From Eonycteris spelaea (Eukaryota > Chordata > Mammalia > Chiroptera > Pteropodidae), in the NCBI GenBank assembly GCA_003508835.1, contig PUFA01000066.1, forward strand, positions 6,838,501 through 6,902,500: DNA of 64,000 bases, in the 5' to 3' direction. The position numbers and the translations under genes are program-made. The notes beneath the pieces are model-generated. The model saw only the letters and a program-made list of their open reading frames with translations. It made no database searches and was not told where the DNA came from. Of this stretch, positions 1-12,790 are shown in pieces (position 1 is the stretch's first letter; every line of letters begins with the position of its first letter).

Positions 1-1810
1 ATACCCCTGCGCGCCCCGCCCGTGCTCCTGTGGGAGTCTGTCTGCAGCACAAGTTCCTGGGCTGGGATGCAGGGTCCAAGGACGCGCGCATCTTACGTTT
101 ACAGGTTTTCCAAGCTGCCCTCTGAAGGGGTTCTGCCCATTTACATTCTCACCGGCGAAATCACCAGGCGTTTTAATCACGCTGCCAAATTTTTCCCAGA
201 ACTGTAACTATTAAATGTTTTTTAATTAAAAAAAAAAAAGAAATCCATTCTATGAAATGTTTCCTGGCTTCTCTTGACAAGTCCAAGTTCATTCCACAAA
301 TGACCTTCACACACACAAAAAAATGACCTAACCCGTACATTAACATTTAGCTCAGGCCAAAAGGCAAAGGCATCCGCAGATAAGCCTTCAGAATGCTTAT
401 CTGTTCCTGAGGCCCTCCTTGGTAACAACCCCCCAAGCTATTATTAACAGATCAACAAGACAAAGGGGATGCCTTATCGGAACAGAAGTTTGTTCCCATT
501 CCAAAGGAGCTTCACATGAACAACCCAGAACCGAGAGGAAAGTTTAAAAGATCAAAATCCCCAAGGAAAGGAAAACTCCCAAGGCCAGAATCCATGCTCC
601 TTTCAATTAGTCCAAGCGAAGCACTGTGGTATCATGGTTCCCAGCACTGGTCAAGTCGCTCGCTGCTCACTACGGCGCATTGAGACAAGGCTCGACCCGG
701 CCATTGTGTCCACATCCTGGGCAGAGCATCCCACGCTGTCCTAATCAGACACACGGTGCCAAGTTTGTTTAGAAATAAACAAGACATTTTATTAAAGGAT
801 ATAGGAGAGCAAACTAAATTTGAAACTGGATGTATCAGCCAAGATTCTGTCCATGAGTTGCAAGAGACTGAAGCTTAAACTAGCTTCAAGGAGAGAGGGA
901 AGGGAGGGGAGGGGAGGGGAGGGGAGGGGAGGGGAGGGAGGGGAGGGAGGAGAGGAGAGGAGAGGAGAGGAGAGGAAACAGAGAGACAAAGAGGGAGGGA
1001 GGGAGGGAGACAAAGGGAGGGAGAGAAATCAGAAAGAAAATGCCCCCACTCCATCCATTAAGGGACCCTGGAATTGCCTTATTCTCCAACGAGGTTAATG
1101 ACTCTGTGGCCTACACCTTAGATGCTCCCCCAACACTTGCCCAGAGTTACTCCCCTGGGATCTGTGGCCCTGGCTGACATCTCAATGTGACACACACTCA
1201 GCTACGGTCCACAGCATTCTCCCGACCAGTGGGAAGATGCGCACTGCAGTCCCCCGCCAAGCTCAGCAAAGCCAGGCGGCTGCATCTGCTGCCCCTTCTT
1301 CCTGCCCCCTGCGATTCGGAGCTGCTTTGGGCGGTCTCCACGTTCAGGCTCCTCTAGGCCAGAGGCAGGCTCCAGTCCACAAGTCCAGAAGCCCACAAGT
1401 CCAGCTCTCCCAAGTCCTCCCCCGTGCTCTGCTGGCATTCCAGGGTGGGGGGAGTGGCGGTGGTCCACTGGACTGAAAGCCCAGCAAGCATCCAGCCAGA
1501 GGTGAGAGGCTCGGCGCTTCCCAGGCACGCACCATGGGGCAGACACCGCTGGTGCCCGGCCCCTCGCCTCAGCCTCACCGTTCCTGTGCTCATTGCCATG
1601 ACTTGCGAATGCCCAACACCCAACCTCTCCCTGCAGCCTGCTCAGCCTGCACATGGCAGGCTGGAGATCTCAAGGAATTAACACCCCCAGGGAACAGCTT
1701 TCAATCAATGCTGACAGGAGTCGGTGGATAAATTCCCCAGCCCCTCACCCGTGCTGGGGACAACTCTGAGGCACGCGCTCCACACCATCGCCCGCTCCTA
1801 CCCACAGTGA
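1..1810. other. Intergenic DNA, no gene recognised
   Basis: Only short chance reading frames are present, and none resembles a known protein. The one clear structure is the purine-rich low-complexity tract listed separately. The stretch from about 1200 to 1680 is moderately GC-rich but shows no convincing splice pattern. Confidence 0.6.
888..1040. repeat. Purine-rich simple repeat (GGGGA/GGAGA-type)
   Basis: The plus strand is almost entirely A and G, built from repeated GGGGA, GGAGA and GGGA units. This is a microsatellite-like low-complexity tract. It creates spurious charged or proline-rich reading frames on both strands. Confidence 0.9.
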
Positions 1811-2179
1811 TGACCTGCTTGATGGCATGCCCTTGCTGACTTCTTGTCTTCGCTGTGCCACTCCCCACTCCCCTACCAGTGCTTTCTGAGGTCACTTCTC
1901 AAATAAATAACCTGCACTTGAATCTGTGCCTCGGGGTCCACTTCTAGTAGAGCCTATGCTAGGAAATCCAAACTTCCCCAGAAGTCCCAGTGGAATGTGG
2001 CTCATGCCACGTTGGCCAGAACTGGGTCACCAGGGGCAAGGGAATTGGAGAGGATGTCACATTTTTTCAGCTGTTCACATTGCATTACAAACAAAATCTG
2101 CGTTGTCTCTCTGTGTCTGGTTTATTCCCATTTAACACAATGTCTCCAGTTTGAGCTGCTGTTACAAATGGCAAGAGCC

Positions 2180-2560
2180 CCTTCTTGAATGGCTGGATAA
2201 TACCATCTTATACAGTTATGTACGTGCATTCATTCATTCACCGTGATGCGCACTCGGGTCGTGTCCACATCTTGGCTATTGTGACTCGTGCTGCAATGAA
2301 CGTGGAGGTGCAGACGTGTGTCTTCGAGGCAGCGACTTCATCCCCTGTGGCCCTCTCCCCAGAGGTGGCATTGCCAGGTCGCATGGTACTTCTATTGTCA
2401 ACATTTCGAGGACCCGCCACACCGTTTTCCACAGCGGCCGCACCACCTCACACCAGCGGCGCACCCTGGGCCCCTCTCCCACGCCCTCATCAGCACTTGC
2501 TGGGAGGGCAAAGTCACCTTCCTCACGTGGCGAGGGCCGCCGAGGTATTCACAGAGTCTA
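2180..2560 (-). repeat. Old L1 fragment, antisense
   Basis: The plus strand reads as the complement of an L1 3' part. It contains a degenerate 'cttggctattgtga' segment, followed by the gctgcaatgaacgt and gttttccacagcgg segments typical of reverse-oriented L1. It is highly diverged and GC-shifted by mutation. Boundaries are approximate. Confidence 0.7.
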
Positions 2561-4490
2561 ATCAATCCATGCTAAAACACGGCTTTTTCAGAGGTTTTTG
2601 CTGGAACAAGGGCATAAGCTATCAGGATGCTCTACTCGCCTTTCTTTCTGACATAAAATTGATAAACTCTGCTTTGGGAGAAATAAGGGGAGGGGGTCAG
2701 GAAGACTGCAGGTCCCCTAGAGGCCTTCCTAACTCTAGGCGCCCCTGGAGCGGGCGGGGGGCCTTGGAGCTCAAGTCACGTCAATTCCTGAGGAAATTGC
2801 CAAGTTTAATTTTCCCAGTGTATGGCTAGATACATCTGGATTTAGAGTTAACCTGAAATGAGGCTTCACTGTCTTCTCTTACCTTGGGATAAAAAAAAAA
2901 TTTTTTTTGTCTAAATTGGGGTATTTAATAATTAAAATGAGAGATTCTGAAACAGGAGCGAGCCATACCACAAACCACAAAAAGAAGGTGGGAGAAGAAT
3001 TCTCCCTCCATCAGAAAGGCTGCTGAATTAAAGAAAACTGAAGACCAAGATTTCTGCCACTTTGTACATGCCATATTGTCTAGGGACAAGCAGTGCGGAA
3101 AACATGCATAAATCAAAGAATTTTCTAATTGGCACCGTGAAACCTCTTTACACTCAGAATCTCATTCCCCCAAGAGAGTTTCTTTTCTGAATTTTAAAAC
3201 ACTCTGCCAGAACTGACGCTACCTTCCTAACGAGCGATAAGGAACAGCACGAAATTCAGTGTAGGCACCAAGTCCAAAACAGTATCTCACACCTGCCCTT
3301 CCTCACCTCCTTCAAATGCAAAGGGGAATGAACATGTTTTCATCTTAAATGTCAGGCCTTCTGTGTGGGGGCACTCACTCTGCCCCTCAGCCGAGCATCA
3401 CAGAAAGATCAACCACAAGAGAATTTTCTATTCCACGTCGTGAAGGAAAGTTCAGGTTAGAGTTCATGAAGCATTTTGCTTGAACGTGACCTATTACTTA
3501 TAGACTAGGGGACCTGCAGGGGTCAGAGTGCTCTGCAGAGTGATTTTTATAATAGGCTTCTAATGCATGGAACATTTTCTCCCGACACAATCTCAAAGAA
3601 AATCTCAATAAAAAGCAGACTCAAGAGGAGACTCTTTCAGAGAAATGGAAGGTCCTTGCGAGTCCATGCTGGCCAACATTTGTCCTGGCAGCTGCCCCAA
3701 AACCTGACCACGTTCTGCCAAAACCATTTGGAGCTCTCTGCTCTGGGGAATTAGGTTTTTCTTTGGCATGTGGTTGTTCTGCGGACTTCCGAGTGACTAC
3801 GCTTGCATCCGGAACCGCTTACTCGGCCCAGCTGCTCCCAGCCGCTTCTACCCTTCCCCACCCTGCTCTGGGGCCCGGGACTGGCTTGCCCAAGCTCCCT
3901 CTGGCTTGGCCGGTGGGACGCACCCACGGGAGATGGAAGGGCAGCGCAGGAGCGGGGAGTGGTCAGGGCACGTCTTCCCCACACACTCCAGTATAAGTCA
4001 GCTCAGGCTGTTTTCGAACTGTGGTTATGTAACTCTGATTTCTTTAGTCTGTTTACATTTCAAGCAGGCTGCTTTGCATTTGGGGTGCAGAAATGTGGTC
4101 CCTGATACATATGTGCATTAAGTTCAAGCTCTCCTTGAAGAACGCTCACTTTTTTCACCTGGAAGAGGAATCTAGCTGGTTGGTTGCCTGAGAGACAAAA
4201 CGCACTGCTTTGTACTATTTAAATGTTAAGAGGTCTTGGATGTTTTTCTGCAGAAAACCTATATATGCTACACTGAATTCCCCAGGCTCCCTGTTTTACA
4301 GGTTAGGAAGTTCCTTTTCATAAGAAAGTTCTTTAGAAAATGAAAACAATGGATTTCATTTATATAAATTTCTAGCTGCGCCTTCGACCAAATTCCAAAT
4401 GAATCCCAGTGCCAGGTTTCACAGATGGGACCCTCGAGGTCACTGGCAACTTTGCCCCAGCCTGTGCTGGGCATGCTCTAGTCACTGTCT
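2560..4490. other. Intergenic DNA, nothing recognised
   Basis: I see no conserved coding segment, RNA gene or clear repeat here beyond short A/T runs, for example near 2890-2910. Confidence 0.5.
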
Positions 4491-4640
4491 CTCACCCATG
4501 GTAAGTAGCGCTATTCCCAGTAAAGGAGCCGAGGCTCAGAAATAAGCAAAGTCACTTGGGAAAGCTAGAATTTCACCCTACCTGTTTCTGGTCCCAAGGC
4601 CCGAGCTCTTTCCACTGCAGCCTGCAGCCCCCTACTTTTC
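4490..4640 (-). repeat. MIR fragment, antisense
   Basis: The sequence carries the reverse-complement MIR pattern: a diverged 'aaggagccgaggctcagaaa' block, then 'aaagtcacttgggaaagctagaatt', as found in tRNA-derived MIR elements shared by mammals. Limits are approximate. Confidence 0.6.
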
Positions 4641-5084
4641 ACCCTCAAGTTAGCTGAGGTCTGTTTGGCCATGTCCACGTTTTGAAACTGCCATCACCTT
4701 CTTGCCCCTAGCTGCCCAGCGTTACAGAGGACTATGAGCAAGCTTCATTCCTCCCCGCCTAGGTCTGCAGAGAAAAATACCGTGGTTTATTTAGCACGGG
4801 AACCTCGGTGTCATTCAGAGTGCTGGGAACAAAGCAGCATGGCTCCTTCATTTGAAATAATACCAGGCACCTATATAGGCACGTCTACAGGCCTTAGAGC
4901 TTTCCCCACTGGGACGAGGCTATTCCCCGCAGAAAGAAGCTGAGAGGTTGGGGTGATCGAAGTGATTGTGGGCGCCCCCACTCCAGCTCCTCTGGGGAAC
5001 TCAATGAACAGGAACCTCAGCTACTCAGGAAGAGAAAGCATGTTGACAAAGGCAGGTCAGAGTAGAAGAGGCAAAAACGGTACT

Positions 5085-5990
5085 TCTTTTTTTAATTCGA
5101 TATAATTCACATACCATAAGAGGTACAATTTGCACAATTAATTTGTACAAATTCCACAATTAATATCCAAACTGTGAAACCATCAGCAAGAACTACCCAA
5201 TTCTAGAACATTCTTACCCCTCCTTCCCGAAAACCCATACTCATTAGCAGCATATCCCCACCCTCCCCTCCCCCAGCCCCTGGCGATCATTAATCTACTT
5301 CCTGTCTCTATGCAGCTGCCCATTCTGGACTTTGCGTGTAAGTGGAATCGCATAATATTTGGCCTTTTGTATCTTTCTGCTTCGCTTGCCATAATGTTTT
5401 CAAGGTCAGTCCATGTTGTAACGTGTCAGTGCTTTGTTCCTTTTGTTTGCTGGAACAGATGCATGTATACAGCACATTCTATTTTTATCCATTCATCAAT
5501 GATGAACATTTGGGTTGTTTTCATCTCTTACCGCTATGAATAACCTGGGTAGGAACATTTCAGGTACAAGTTGTTGCGTGGGCATACTTTTTCAATTCTC
5601 TTGGGAATATCGCTAGGTGTGGAATTGCTGGCTCAAATGATATTATGCTTACCTTTTGGAGGAACTGCCAAACTGTTTCCCACAATGACTGCCCCATTTT
5701 ATATTCCCACCAGCCATGCACGAAGGTTCTCATTTCTCCGCATCCTTGCCAACGCTTGTTACTGGTCCTCTCTCTTGTTGGAGCCATCCCAGCATGTGGC
5801 GTGCTAAATGCTTGTGGTTTTGAATGGCAGTCCCCTGAAGACGAATGTTGCTTTGCATCTCTTCATGTGCCTGTTGGCCATTGGCATGTATCGTATCTTC
5901 TCTGGAGAACCATCTGTTCAAATCCTTTCCCATTTTAAAAATTAGGTTTATGTCTTTTTATTGTTTAGCTAAGAGTAGTTTCTAAAACCT
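5085..5990 (-). repeat. L1 fragment, antisense
   Basis: The plus strand shows reverse-oriented L1 landmarks in order: 'ttcgatataattcacatacc', 'cattctggactttgcgtgta', 'attcatcaatgatgaacatt', 'ggaattgctggctcaaatga' and 'aaactgtttcccacaatgac'. It is an old 5'-truncated copy with stops in all frames. Confidence 0.85.
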
Positions 5991-6945
5991 GATACAAATC
6001 CCTTAACAGATATACAATTTGCAAATATTTTTCCCATTTTGTGGGTGACTTCCTACTTTCCTGATGGAGGCCTTCGAAGCACAGAGGCTTTGGACTTAGA
6101 TCAAGTCGACGGAAGGACTGTGTAGAACGTGCCCCAGCATTTTCCTTCTGAAGGAGAGTGAAGCTGGGCTTCGCTTTCACAGCTCTTCATACTGGTCACG
6201 CTGGAACAGCCTCCTGTGGCTTTGGGGAAAGACCGGAAGTATCGAAACAGAGACGTGAGATGCGTGCCCACTAGTGCAGTGAACTGTCCGTCACCGCGGT
6301 GCTGAAATCAGCGGAACTGCGACGTGGCGTGAGTCACCAGGGCCTCTGCACCTGTGTGTCCAGAGGGAGACCTTGGAGAGGTTTTGAAAGTGAAGAAATA
6401 CTTCACCCGGTGGACAAAAGAGGAGGAGCATTCCAGGCGGCACAGAGAGCACGTGCGAAAAGGCAGAAGCAGAACCCAGAAGGGCACCTGCGATGAACTG
6501 CAACTGGCGGAACCCAGGTGGAAGACGGTGGGCGCGTATTAAAGCGGTAGTGACACTGATGGAAAAAAGTGAACAGATGGAGGGTGTCTGGCGATGGCGT
6601 CACCCGGACTTGAAAATGGATTGGGTGTTGAGGACGAAAAGAAAGGAGGAATCGAAAGAATCTTCTAAATCTTTCACTTGAGAAACCACGCAGTTGGGGT
6701 GGTGTTTACGGAGAAGGAGAAGAGTGTAAGAACAGTGTAAAGCTGGAATGTCAATCAGAAGGTCTACACTAAAAACTGAGGGTGAGAGAGGAGAGGCAGC
6801 AAAACCTCGTGGTTAAATTTTAAAAGTGTGTTTGTTTTCTTATTTGCTGACTCAATGTTGCTTTTGACCATATGAATCTCTCCCCGACCCTGTGGTATGC
6901 AAAAATGCTTTCACTTGTTATTAGTAAATTAATTCTTACTGTAGG
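5990..6945. other. Intergenic DNA, nothing recognised
   Basis: A purine-rich region near 6360-6700 gives several short overlapping frames. None resembles a protein family I know, and there is no splice structure or CpG enrichment to support an exon. Confidence 0.4.
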
Positions 6946-7335
6946 TGAATAGTAGTGGTTAAGGTCATGGACTCGGGCCAGATGAGCTGGATTCAAACCC
7001 AAATCCCACCTCCTGTGAACCCTGAGCCCAGTTCCTTCCTCCCCAGGAAGAGATGGATAATTACAGTTTCTACCTTACTGAGTTGTAATGAATATTAAAT
7101 AAGTAAATATTTTGTACATCTTGGGAATGACTTTTAATGAGCATGAGTTTTCTTTTCACAGTGATAAAAATGTTATGAGATTAGATAGTGGTGATGCTCG
7201 TACAATTTTCTGAATATACTAAAACCACTGAATTGTATGGTATATGAACTGCATATTGAAAAAATATTTTGAACAGCACTTAAAACCATGCTTGGCTAGG
7301 TGCTGAGGAAGTGCTCACTAAATGTATTAAAATAA
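6945..7335 (+). repeat. MIR element interrupted by an L1 3' end
   Basis: Positions 6950-7120 match a sense MIR, with the 'agtagtggttaaggtcatgg' A-box region. Positions about 7270-7335 match its 3' end, with 'ttggctaggtgctgaggaag'. Between them, about 7125-7265 matches an L1 3' end, with 'agatagtggtgatgctcgta' and 'ctaaaaccactgaattgtat'. This is a nested insertion of a younger element into an older one. Confidence 0.7.
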
Positions 7336-7829
7336 ATTGCAAAAGTAAGAAATTATTATTTTAGACTAAAAAACCTTCAGCCGCCCACACGGGAAACTTT
7401 TCAGAGTCAACATCACTCCTTCGGAGTCTTCATCCCTTTCTCCCTTTTCCTGTATTTTCTCCTACCCCCTCCCTTCCCACTTAGCTCCCTTCTAAGCCCG
7501 AACTCCCCTCTTTCTATTAGTAAAGAAGCATCGCTCCCCTGAGGCCTTCGCTCCAACTCAGCACCATGCTCATTTCTGTGTATCCAAACCAAGAATCAAA
7601 ACGTTGTCCATTTAACAAGATTCCACCCTAATTAAAAAAAGAAATTTTGGTTTGTGTTTTCATGTTTCATACAGAAGTTGTTGTGATAGAGATAATACAC
7701 CTTTTTTCAATAATTCGGAGTGGAGAAGGAAAACTGGGTCAGTAAGCCAGAGACTGAGGAAACATACATGAACTGAAAAACTCTTTTCTTCTACTCCAGC
7801 TTTTTTTTCAAGCTCAGTGTGACAAATTC

Positions 7830-8235
7830 CAGTCACATTTTGGCCTCAGGCCTTTGCATTTACTGTTCCTTCTTATGGAATGCTTTACCTGAAGGTAGCC
7901 ACATGGCTCGCTCCCATACGCCTCTCAGGTCTCTGATCAAATGTCACTGTTTTGTGACATTCCCAGCATCCCTGACAAGCAAATCTTAGATTGTACTCTA
8001 TCCCTGACGCTCACTCTCCCTCTCGTCTGCTTTCTTTTCTCTCCATTGCTTTATTATGACCTTCCAGACTATACGTCTCTGCCACTAAACTGTCAGCTCT
8101 TCCAAGGCAATATTTAGTCCTTCTTATTCACCACGGTACCCCCAGCACCTAGAACAGTGTCTGGTATGCAGAAGATGCTCAGTAAATATTTGTTGGATGA
8201 ATAAATGAACGAACAAATAAGTGAATGATACAGGA
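7830..8235 (+). repeat. L2 element
   Basis: The sequence follows the L2 3' region. It has the 'ttggcctcaggcctttgcat' block, then 'cagcacctagaacagtgtct', and ends 'gctcagtaaatatttgttgg' with an ATGAATAAATGAA-type tail. Confidence 0.85.
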
Positions 8236-8959
8236 AGCTAATTTTCAGCAGGTGTTCTAGACACGAGGTAATATTTTGCACAGATGGTAGGTATTACTAT
8301 ACTCTGGGTGGTATTCGGGTTCATCTGTATCATTTTCCTGGGTACCATGGAGACCTCTAAGAAACCATTGTTCTGAAATAAAATTACAGGGGAAAATTAG
8401 TCACTGTATTCAAAAGTACTTATGCTTCTCTATAATAATTCCATGTGAAAAGAAAAGGCATTAAAAAAATAGTCCTATTGTCGGCACCCGTTCCTCCTTT
8501 AAGTTTTCAAAAATCACGTCTCCTCTGTGCTCGTGCCATTTCCCCATCAGGCTGAGCGCTCCCCAAGGGCAGGGGCCAGGGTGGTAGGGGGCTTCAGGAC
8601 GGGGCTAGGGATCTGGGGAGGGGAGGGTGTATGTTTCCCCGTGTCCCGTGAGCTGTCCTAGCAAATTATCACACTCAAATGGGGTGGGAGGGGGTCACGG
8701 GAACCTTGATTTATAGGCAGTTGGTCAGAAGTACAGGCGACAACCTGGCACTTGAGACCGGCATCTGAAGTAGGGTCGGTCTTGTGGGACAGAGCCCTTA
8801 ACTGCGGGATCTGACGCTAACCCCGGGTGCACAGTGTCAGAACCGAACTGAACTATAGGACACCCAGCTGGTGCTGGAGAACTGGTCGCTGTGGGGAAAG
8901 TGAAACCCGCACGTGTGGTCACAGAGTGCTCTGGTGCAGGACAAACTTGCGGCTCTTGT

Positions 8960-9080
8960 CTATCACATCACCCCAGGGCTCTGGGCAGAAACTCTGGGCA
9001 CGGGGCCCAGCCGTCTGTGTTCTAACAAGCCCAACAGGTGATTCTGGGCCAAGTTCAAGTTTGAGACTATTGCCCACTTC
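8960..9080. repeat. MER5-like DNA transposon fragment
   Basis: The segment has the block 'tctgtgttctaacaagccc' followed by 'caggtgattctg', characteristic of MER5 (non-autonomous hAT-Charlie) elements. Both ends are worn. Confidence 0.7.
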
Positions 9081-9719
9081 CCCTGGGAAGTCCCTGAAGT
9101 ATCTCGTCCTCTTCCAGCTCGTCTAGTCCCCATGTCTTCTGCCTCGGCAGAATCAATCCATCTGGGCCCACAGCACAAATTTCCAACTAACAAACCCCAG
9201 TGTTCACCTCCATCTCTCTAAATAATAGGTTTATATGATTATTCTTGGATTTAGATAACATGTCACCTCTCCACCAGAGGAGTTAGCTCATAACTTCCCC
9301 TCTCCGTCTCAACTTTTGATATTTATAGCTCGAACTTTTTAGTCCTCTGTGACGCTGGAACTTCCAATGATGCTCAACCTCCTCCTTCTGCTCCATCTCT
9401 TGACTCCCTGCCTTTGTTAGATGTTCATTAGCTCCCCTTCCCTTCTCCTCCCTCCAACACACTTCATAAAATTTGTCCAAAACCCCTTTGTTTGTGTGTT
9501 TCTAAACAGTTATTACGATTCCTTCTGAATGCTGAACTTATAAGCTAAGCTTGGCCCGAATCAATTCTAAAGATTGAAAAACCAATAAACAGCATTTGCA
9601 TGAATGAGATACTGTGTGTAAAGAGCATGGTACAGCTTTTAGCCCATAGTAAGCCCTCCATCAATCACAGTTCTTACTATTTTGTGACGAGGTGAATACT
9701 GTTCATGTCAGTGAGCCTC

Positions 9720-10180
9720 CAAAGTGGTCAGTCCCCAGTGATCCTCACCTCCCGGTATCCACAGTTTTGTGTCATCGCCTCTCACATTTACCAGAGCTGG
9801 CCTCTTTGACTCAAAGGACATTAGAAGTGAGACTGTGAAATTTCCAAAGCTCGGTCACAAAGAGCATAGCCTTGTTCTCTCGGGATTACTTGGTCTGAGA
9901 AAAGCCAGGCTCCATGTGATAAGGACATAAGCTGCTCTGGGGACAAGAACAAGCATCGACACGAACTGACCTGCATACGAATGGACCACTTTGGAAGCGG
10001 ACCGTACGGCCCAGCCAAACTACAGATGACAGACGCCTGGCCACCTATAGACTGCGACCTCAATTGTGAGGCAGAAACCCAGTTCGGTTAGTTCTGAATT
10101 CCTGACACACGGAAACCTGCGGTGATAATGAAGGTCCCGTTGTTTTGAGCCACTGACAGCTGGGGCGATCCGGATGCCGC
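9720..10180 (+). repeat. Probable MaLR-type LTR remnant
   Basis: The 3' part contains 'gaattcctgacacacggaaa' and 'cgttgttttgagccactga', a signature of old ERVL-MaLR-type LTRs near their polyadenylation region. No internal retroviral coding sequence is visible. The subfamily is not assigned. Confidence 0.55.
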
Positions 10181-10379
10181 TGCGGAGAACGACCACCGTT
10201 TCCCGGCATCGGCCGTCCTGCAGCAGGGCCGTGTCCCGCCATGCACGGTGGGCCAAGGAGTTTTCCAAGTCAGATAAAGAGACGGTGCCCCCCCCACCGC
10301 CCAGGCAGAGGCGTCCACGGAGCCCGTGCAAAGGCACGGTGTAATTATCTGCAAGGTTCTCTCCTGATCCTAGAGGCCA

Positions 10380-10560
10380 AGATCAAGCCAACTGTCTACA
10401 CATTCTAGGCTCCTAGTCGGATCTCGCTGAAAATTTCAGCTTAGACACTGTAACAAAGGGAAGTCTCCCAGCACTCACCCTCGCACCCTAAGCAGCTTGT
10501 TAAAATCACAGAGCCGGGCCCCTCCCTAGGATTCCAAATAAGTGGCTTTTTAGTCTGGAC
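10380..10560. repeat. MER5-like fragment
   Basis: The central part has 'gagccgggcccctccctagg' followed by 'ttttagtctggacacggaat'. This resembles the MER5/hAT-Charlie non-autonomous group. It is diverged and the assignment is tentative. Confidence 0.4.
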
Positions 10561-11260
10561 ACGGAATCTGGTTTTTAAAGAAACCATCCCAAAGATGGCA
10601 AGTGTTGGCAAGGACGAAGGACGTGGAGGAAGGAAACCTTTCTACACTAAGGGGATGTAAACTGGTGCGCCACCATGGAAAACAGTACGGTGGTTCCTCG
10701 AGTAGCTAAAAGGTAAACTACCATGTGATCCAGCAGTCCTACTCAGTGTGCACCCAAAGGTACTGAAGTCAGTGTCTCAAAGGGACAGCTGCGCCTCCAT
10801 GCTCACTGCAGCATTATTCGCAATAGCCAAGACGACATGGACAGACCTTGAAGGATTGTGCTAAGTGACGTAAGTCAGACATACAAACACTGTATGACAT
10901 CACTTATATCTGGAATCTAAAAAAAAAAAAAAAACGAACTTGTAAAAACAGCGTAGAATGGTGGTGACCAAGGGGTGGGGGGTGGGGGGCGGAGAGAGGT
11001 TGCGTAGCGGTACAAACTGATAACGAGGAGAGATCCGACGCACAGCACAGTGATGACAGTCAACAGTACTGTATTATAAACTCAAAGTTGCTAAGAACTA
11101 AATCTTAACTGTTCTCAACCTGAAAAATAAATGGTAAGTATGTGACAGGATAAGGTGTGAGCTATAATGCTGCTGTAGTAATCCTAACGCAATGTATAAG
11201 TGTATTAACCAACACGTACACCTTAAATTCACACAATGTTATACGTCGATTATCTCAATT
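10560..11260 (+). repeat. L1 3' end, sense
   Basis: Landmarks appear in order: 'agtgttggcaaggacgaagg', 'gatgtaaactggtgcgccac', 'gatccagcagtcctactcag', 'tgcagcattattcgcaatag' and 'atcacttatatctggaatct', followed by an A run at about 10919-10934. This is the end of L1 ORF2 plus 3' UTR. All frames are broken. Confidence 0.85.
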
Positions 11261-12330
11261 TTTAAAAGGAGCTGCCCCCAGTGATCTTGATGTAGGTAGT
11301 CCCCGTCACACTCAGAGAGAAGGTGCTTCAAAGACTGGTACACCTCTGTCCCGATGCATTAGCTCGTGATCAAGCTTGCAATATGGGAGAACCCTGAAAG
11401 CACTGTGAGCACAGAGGAGCCCGCCCTCCCGAGTCTGAAGCCGGAGGACCGGAGCTGAGCTCCACCACGTATGATACGTACAGCACATTCTTCTCCGTCT
11501 CATAAAAGATCCACCTGTGAGTATCTCGGAGGAAAACTCCCCTGAAGGATCAGCGGCTGGCCACTTCTACTCCTGAGGCTTTTTATTTTCTTTCCCAGTT
11601 TCACAATTTGAGGGAATTACATCTGTCTCATTATGTCAGGTTTTCAGAACCAAGATTTATTTTTTTAATGGCTCCTCTAAAGTCTCACAATGCAGGCAAA
11701 ACAACTGAGAAACCTTGAAAATCTGAAGTGTGAAAGGAGGGTCTAGTTCCACCTTGCCACCACTTAGCTCTTCCAGAACGCTGATTCGAAACACTCATTT
11801 CCTCGCCCCAGTCGATGCCGTTGATTACCCACCACTGAAGTTATGGAAACAAGATGATGAGCAGAAGCCAGCGCTCTGCTGGCGCCCAGGCTCACTGCGG
11901 TGGGTAACAAGATACGGACTTCACACATCATTAGCGCTTAAAGATCCTGTTTTTAAACAGGACCAGAGACCATCTTGAACAAATAAACCCATAGACAGAA
12001 AAGCTGAAAGGCCATACCCCAAGAGGACAGCCCATACAGATGAGCGCCACTTGAGAGTTGTCACGGTAAATTGTTCTCTACGCTAACATTCAATTAGCAT
12101 TTATAAACACACTAAAATTCACACGTGCCGAGATTGCCACAAGCAGCAAACCAAGATTTGTTCCTATTCTAGGCTTCACGGCATCGTTTGTGAACTGGTG
12201 ATTTCTGGGCCCCAGCTGGAACTCAGAAATATTTGGTTCAACCTGTAGAGGTGTGGGTGTGTTTCGGTTTTTTAATTCATTGCCAATGTTTAAAAATCAA
12301 GAGCTTTTACATTCCTTAAGTGGGGCTAGC
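11260..12330. other. Intergenic DNA, nothing recognised
   Basis: No conserved exon, RNA gene or clear repeat family is visible to me in this stretch. Short open frames occur but look like chance. Confidence 0.4.
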
Positions 12331-12790
12331 CAGTTTGGGTCTGTTACCATTTTCTGTGTAACAACCATTTGTTGTCTCATGGTTCCTGGGTTCAGTAATT
12401 TGGGCCGGGCTTAGCCACATGGCTCTGCTGATCTGGGCTGGCCTGGCTGATCTCAGCTGAGCTTTTTCATGTGTTTATGGTCAGCTGAGGATCGGAGGGG
12501 ACTGGATCGTCTAGGATAGCCTCAGCTGGAATGACTCGCTCTGCCCCATTTGGTCTCCTGCTCCAAAAGGCTGGTTCTAAGAGCAAGAACGCAGTGTGCA
12601 AGGCCCCTCGAGGTCGGGGCTCAAAAAAACACGCCATCACTTCCACTGCATTCTATGGCCCAAGTAAGTCGCAGGTGGCCCAGAATCAAGGGATGGAAAA
12701 CAGGCTCCACCTCTGGACGGGAGGGGAAGGACTTGTGGCCATCTTTGCAACTGTGCACACAGCTTATCTTAAGAAATAGTAGACGTGACC
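12330..12790. repeat. Ancient interspersed repeat, family not assigned
   Basis: Segments such as 'tcatggttcctgggttcagt', 'cttagccacatggctctgct' and 'gggaggggaaggacttgtgg' recall a widespread mammalian repeat, but I cannot name it safely. It contains only chance frames. Confidence 0.35.

Noticed and set aside
896..1020. CRISPR-like or regularly spaced array
   Set aside because: It is a continuous purine microsatellite without spacers, and the genome is mammalian.
2185..2829. 214-codon plus-strand frame
   Set aside because: It lies largely over an antisense L1 remnant and then unique DNA. No protein family is recognisable.
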